Below, in pieces: positions 60,632-64,000 of a stretch of 64,000 nucleotides of DNA. The notes below the pieces were generated by a model. It was not told where the DNA came from. It saw only the letters and a list, made by a program, of their open reading frames with translations, and did no database searches. Source of the DNA: Anopheles merus (lineage: Eukaryota; Arthropoda; Insecta; Diptera; Culicidae). The stretch covers positions 37,803,255 to 37,867,254 of the forward strand of contig NC_054083.1 of the NCBI RefSeq assembly GCF_017562075.2. Reading direction: 5' to 3'. Position 1 is the stretch's first letter. Every line of letters starts with the position of its first letter. The position numbers and the translations under genes are program-made.

Positions 60632-63291
60632 CTGTTGAGAAATGACGAGAGGAGCAAAAAAAGGAAGGTTAGAATGGGCGAATGGCGAGTCAGTTAAACT
60701 TAAGTTAAAATCTTCAACATTCGTAGGTGGTTTACCACGTTTACCTTTTAACATCAATTTTTTTTCCTCAAAAACAGAACCTTATTGCAGCCAAAAAAAA
60801 AAACAAACCTCCCGCAGCGAACGCCCAACTGGGTGGACGGTTTATGTTACAAATTCACACCATTTAAGGGGTGACGGACCCATCGTCTCCGGTTGCTTAC
60901 CAGAAATGCTACGACACAAAAAAAAAAATGCAACCTCAAAAGAGTGCCCCCAAACCACGTGATGTGTGGGCGTCATAGGGAAACCAACACACCACACTTG
61001 CTCCACCATCGGACTAGGTCACACACTGCACATGTTCCCATAGCCACAAAACCCTTGCGCTCTTGATTGAAGCTGCCATGGGTCGGGGATCGACCCACAC
61101 CGATGATCCCTTAATGTCTCATTAGCGCCCTCCTCCGCACGATACGGTGAGGAAAAGGGGCAGTCACACGCAAAACGTGAGATTTTGTGGTTTTTTCTCC
61201 CTCCTCGTTCGATCGCCCACGTACACACACGATTATTAATATCGATAGAAGGAAGAAAAAATGCATGCGGCTCTATTGACACCAGAGGACTGCCGCTGTT
61301 GACTGTATCGAGGCAATATTTTTGAGGTTCCAGGATCAAATAACGCCTACAGCTTTTCTTCTGTGTGGGTGTCGTTTGCCAGATGGCCGTCAGGAGGGAA
61401 TTTATTTTTGGATTGCTTTTTTAACCTTGCAGGGGCGACACACGTGGCGAAAGCTTAGACGTGGTTGTAAAATATTGTAATCATGTGCCTATCGGTTAAT
61501 AAACGTGATTAAGCATGACTGATTGTAGGATTAAAAAGAAATGACGTTCGATGTTTTTCTTTGTATTCAAGAAACATTCAATCAGTGTCTGCAAGCATTC
61601 AATATATACTTAAAATTAAACGTTCAAATTGAACTCGCTATCAAACCGTTTAAATTAAACAATAATTGGGACTGCAACCATCGTAACCCATATTTAACCT
61701 TTTCCATCTTAAGAAGAGTGTACCGGAAATGCTGGTTTTTGCAAGTTCCGCTCCACCACCATCAACAATAGAAGAGAGGAACTCGGGCAAAGTGTTCCAG
61801 TCGTTTTGAAAATCAACAGACGCGATATAGAAAGAACCTACTTCCCGTGCGGCAAAAGCTTGTACGGGAATGCCCGCCTCGTCTCTCAGCGCTGCCCCGT
61901 GGCCTAGACGAAGGGCGAAAATGCACATGCACAGAGCACACAAGAGGTGCACTTGATTCCAAAGCCCACGGGGAGGTGCAGTATGCGCTTCATGTGGAAC
62001 ACGATCGTGTCGGGACGTGGCGCAGAGAGCAGGAGTGCAGACAGATTTGAAGTGCAGGGAGGAGGAGCTTGTGCCCCTAGCACAAACATTCCATCCATTT
62101 CGCTTCTTTAAAGAGGAAACATTTAATTATGCGCGTTCGAGAAAGAGAGAGAGAGAGCGACAGGACGGGCAGCTTGAAGTTTAATTCAATTTACTTCAAT
62201 ATCAATTTTCGCGCTCGACGCGACCTCCGGATGCGACTGGAGGTGGGGGGGGGGGGGGGGGGGGTAAAAGCAGCAAAACCCTGGAGAGCACACAGCCAAG
62301 AAGGATCACGTGTGTCGATATGGAAGGCATACGGCAAAAGGTGAATAATTCAGCCAAGCGTGGTGGTCTCGCCATAGAAAGGCAAACAGCCGAGCGATTC
62401 TGGCTCAATGAAGAGCGAGGCCTGCTGCTGAAAGAGCACAAACGCGGGAAACGATTTGGAGGAATCTAAACGCGCACCAAAGTACGGCACGGGTACGGCT
62501 GTCAGCATGCAGCAAATGCATGCAACACAAGAGTGCAAATCGTTTGGATAATCCATTTAAACACTTTCGGCGGCTGTGGTGGAAGCAATTTAGGCTGCAC
62601 TGTGCCTTCGAACTTGATTTCCTACGCTTTAATGGACAATCTTTCTCATTAAATCTAAGGTTTTTTTCATTTACAAAGGAGTACACGCAGTGTTAGAGTG
62701 TATAAAACGCACACGGAGCCGAAACAACTAAGCTCAGAGAGTCTATTGGGAATGGTGTTTTGGAATGGCGAAAAGGAAAAACAGGCTCCTGCTCTCCCGT
62801 CGTCATGAACAACGTGCGGTGCCAGCAGTGTGTTGAAGGATAATACACTCGATAAGTCGTCGTCAAAGGCCCACGCACATACACAACACTTGTTGCACAC
62901 CTCGAAGGCGTTGGCATTTCTCTCGGTGGGCGTCTTGGCCTGCCTCTGCGCCTGCTGCTGCTGCTGCTGCTGTTGTGCGTCCCACGCAAAAACTGTGCGA
63001 TAATTTGCATAATCGCTGGTGCTTAGTGGAGTCGTACGCAGTAGTGCGCAGTATCTAAGCAACAAACAGTCTGACCACATATTGTGAGGGATTGAAATAA
63101 TATTCAGAAAAATATTTGATTATAGAAAACAACCCATTTCAGTATTTTTGTACGTTCATTTAATACGTTGAGAAATAAAAAATTGTTTTATTTGGCTCAA
63201 AGGCTCAACAATTCAACAAACCAGCATACAAATTACTTTGAAAACGTTATATTCATTAGGTTGTGAGCAGATGAAAAAAAAACACTCGCAT
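60632..63291 (-). other. Probable msn intron or upstream region
   Basis: No exon for the missing P-loop (GTYGQVYK-type) was found, so the msn 5' exons should be further right. Holds a run of 20 G at 62245-62264 and a CAG/CTG repeat near 62945-62975. A minus-strand open frame at 61650-61952 has no support. Confidence 0.5.
63274..63282 (-). terminator. Pol III T-run terminator
   Basis: Nine T residues on the minus strand, beginning 9 bp after the tRNA 3' end; the usual RNA polymerase III stop. Confidence 0.9.
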
Positions 63292-63363
63292 GTTTCCGCC
63301 CGGGATCGAACCGGGGGCCTTCCGCGTGTTAGGCGGATGTGATAACCACTACACCACGGAAAC
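63292..63363 (-). tRNA. tRNA-Val (anticodon AAC)
   Basis: The 72-base minus-strand sequence folds as a cloverleaf: acceptor stem GTTTCCG paired with CGGAAAC, D-arm with A box TGGTGTAGTGGTTATCAC, anticodon loop CTAACAC (AAC), and T-arm with B box GGTTCGATCCC. It lacks an encoded CCA and an intron, as expected for this eukaryotic tRNA. A T9 terminator follows. It probably lies in the first intron or upstream region of msn, on the same strand. Confidence 0.97.
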
Positions 63364-64000
63364 TGCTATACCAACCGCCAACTGCACTTGCACCAGCTTC
63401 TACGAAATAAGGTCAGTGTGAGCTACGAAACGTTCACTCGAGCAGACTTAGGGCTCCCTACCACCACCACGAACGAACGAACGAACGGGCGGCCGATTTG
63501 AAGGAAAAGCTTCAAACATTGATCTATAAAAAGCAACACGGCAAACAGCAGCCCCACCACCGGCCAACTTGGCTATCCTTTCACCGGCACACGCAAGCGA
63601 TACACGGCTTTATTCATTCATGAATGGTGCGGCCCTGCTTGGGTGGGGTGGATACAGTGAAAGGTCTGGGCCAAATGGACCGATGGATGGACCGATGCCA
63701 AACAAGCTCTGTGTCGCCGGCTGTGATTGGGGCGCCGGCGATGTGTTGAGCTTGGTGGAAAATAATTCCAACGAAAATTAGCCCATATTCCACGGCGACG
63801 ACAGCCGTGTGTCCAACCACGCCCCGCCTGACAATGAAATGTTTCCTTTGGGACGTAGCGCCATCATGTTGCTCGTCCTGCAAAACAAAGGGGCTTCTGT
63901 GCAATGAAGATGGCGAGGCGGTTTCCAATTTTGGAACGCCGTAAGCCCGATGTCACCGTGGCGATAGACAACATTGTTTGGAAAATGATGCTGACAGCGC
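63364..64000. other. Right-edge sequence, no gene recognised
   Basis: Mixed composition with a CGAA repeat at about 63472-63486. Open frames at 63569-63781 (+) and 63614-63928 (-) overlap each other and show no recognisable content. Confidence 0.45.

Noticed and set aside
60062..60757. 231-codon minus-strand frame starting upstream of the kinase exon
   Set aside because: It runs through the intron beyond the acceptor at 60632 and through the donor at 60186; only 60187-60631 is exon.
61650..61952. 100-codon minus-strand frame with a hydrophobic start
   Set aside because: Signal-like start but no domain, no splice support and probably msn intron.
62245..62264. G20 run as a G-quadruplex regulatory element
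   Set aside because: A homopolymer can form such structures in vitro, but nothing in the context supports a regulatory role and its length may be a sequencing artefact.

Overview
The window is nuclear DNA from an insect, most likely a mosquito of the genus Anopheles (A. gambiae type). The evidence is GC-rich exons set in AT-rich introns and spacers; insect genes (a Spinster transporter, a Slv/SWEET sugar transporter, a divergent pair of short PGRPs and the Misshapen kinase); two tRNA-derived SINEs resembling Anopheles SINE200; and many small DNA transposons. No organellar, bacterial or CRISPR features were seen. Gene models were built by hand from canonical GT-AG sites with matching phases, and no database was searched.

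Layout. 1-1560 is intron or upstream sequence of spin. 1561-7070 (+) is the 3' part of spin, an MFS lysosomal transporter, with two mutually exclusive internal exons of identical length and two alternative last exons; a 1.3 kb 3' UTR follows. 8400-16135 is a repeat-rich spacer with a non-LTR retroelement relic, a 1.67 kb element with Transib-type ends, and an unusually long (TA)n tract. 16136-20655 (+) is a tandem, strongly diverged spin paralogue whose six exons all keep open frames; its first intron holds a SINE and a hAT-type MITE. 20712-25525 (-) is a complete Ty3/gypsy LTR retrotransposon with one intact Gag-Pol ORF and near-identical LTRs, inserted just behind the paralogue's stop codon. 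25531-28700 holds a 665 bp TIR element. 29098-29932 (+) is slv (SWEET), followed by a SINE. 32311-32877 (-) and 36006-36572 (+) are two intronless, head-to-head PGRP-S genes with identical proteins but unrelated flanks. 36573-44037 is spacer plus the probable 3' UTR of msn. 44038-60631 (-) is misshapen (msn), a GCK/MAP4K kinase with N-terminal kinase exons, a long low-complexity linker (including a 21 bp microexon) and a C-terminal CNH domain; its first exons lie beyond the right edge. A tRNA-Val(AAC) gene at 63292-63363 (-) sits upstream of the in-window msn exons.

Biology. spin and its paralogue belong to a lysosomal transporter family, slv is a sugar facilitator, the PGRPs are predicted secreted zinc amidases acting on bacterial peptidoglycan, and msn feeds JNK and cytoskeletal signalling. 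The genes look like independent neighbours rather than one pathway. The most unusual points are the fate of the spin duplicate (including a deletion footprint of one alternative exon), the exact confinement of PGRP identity to the coding sequence, and the density of intact transposon ends with clear target-site duplications.
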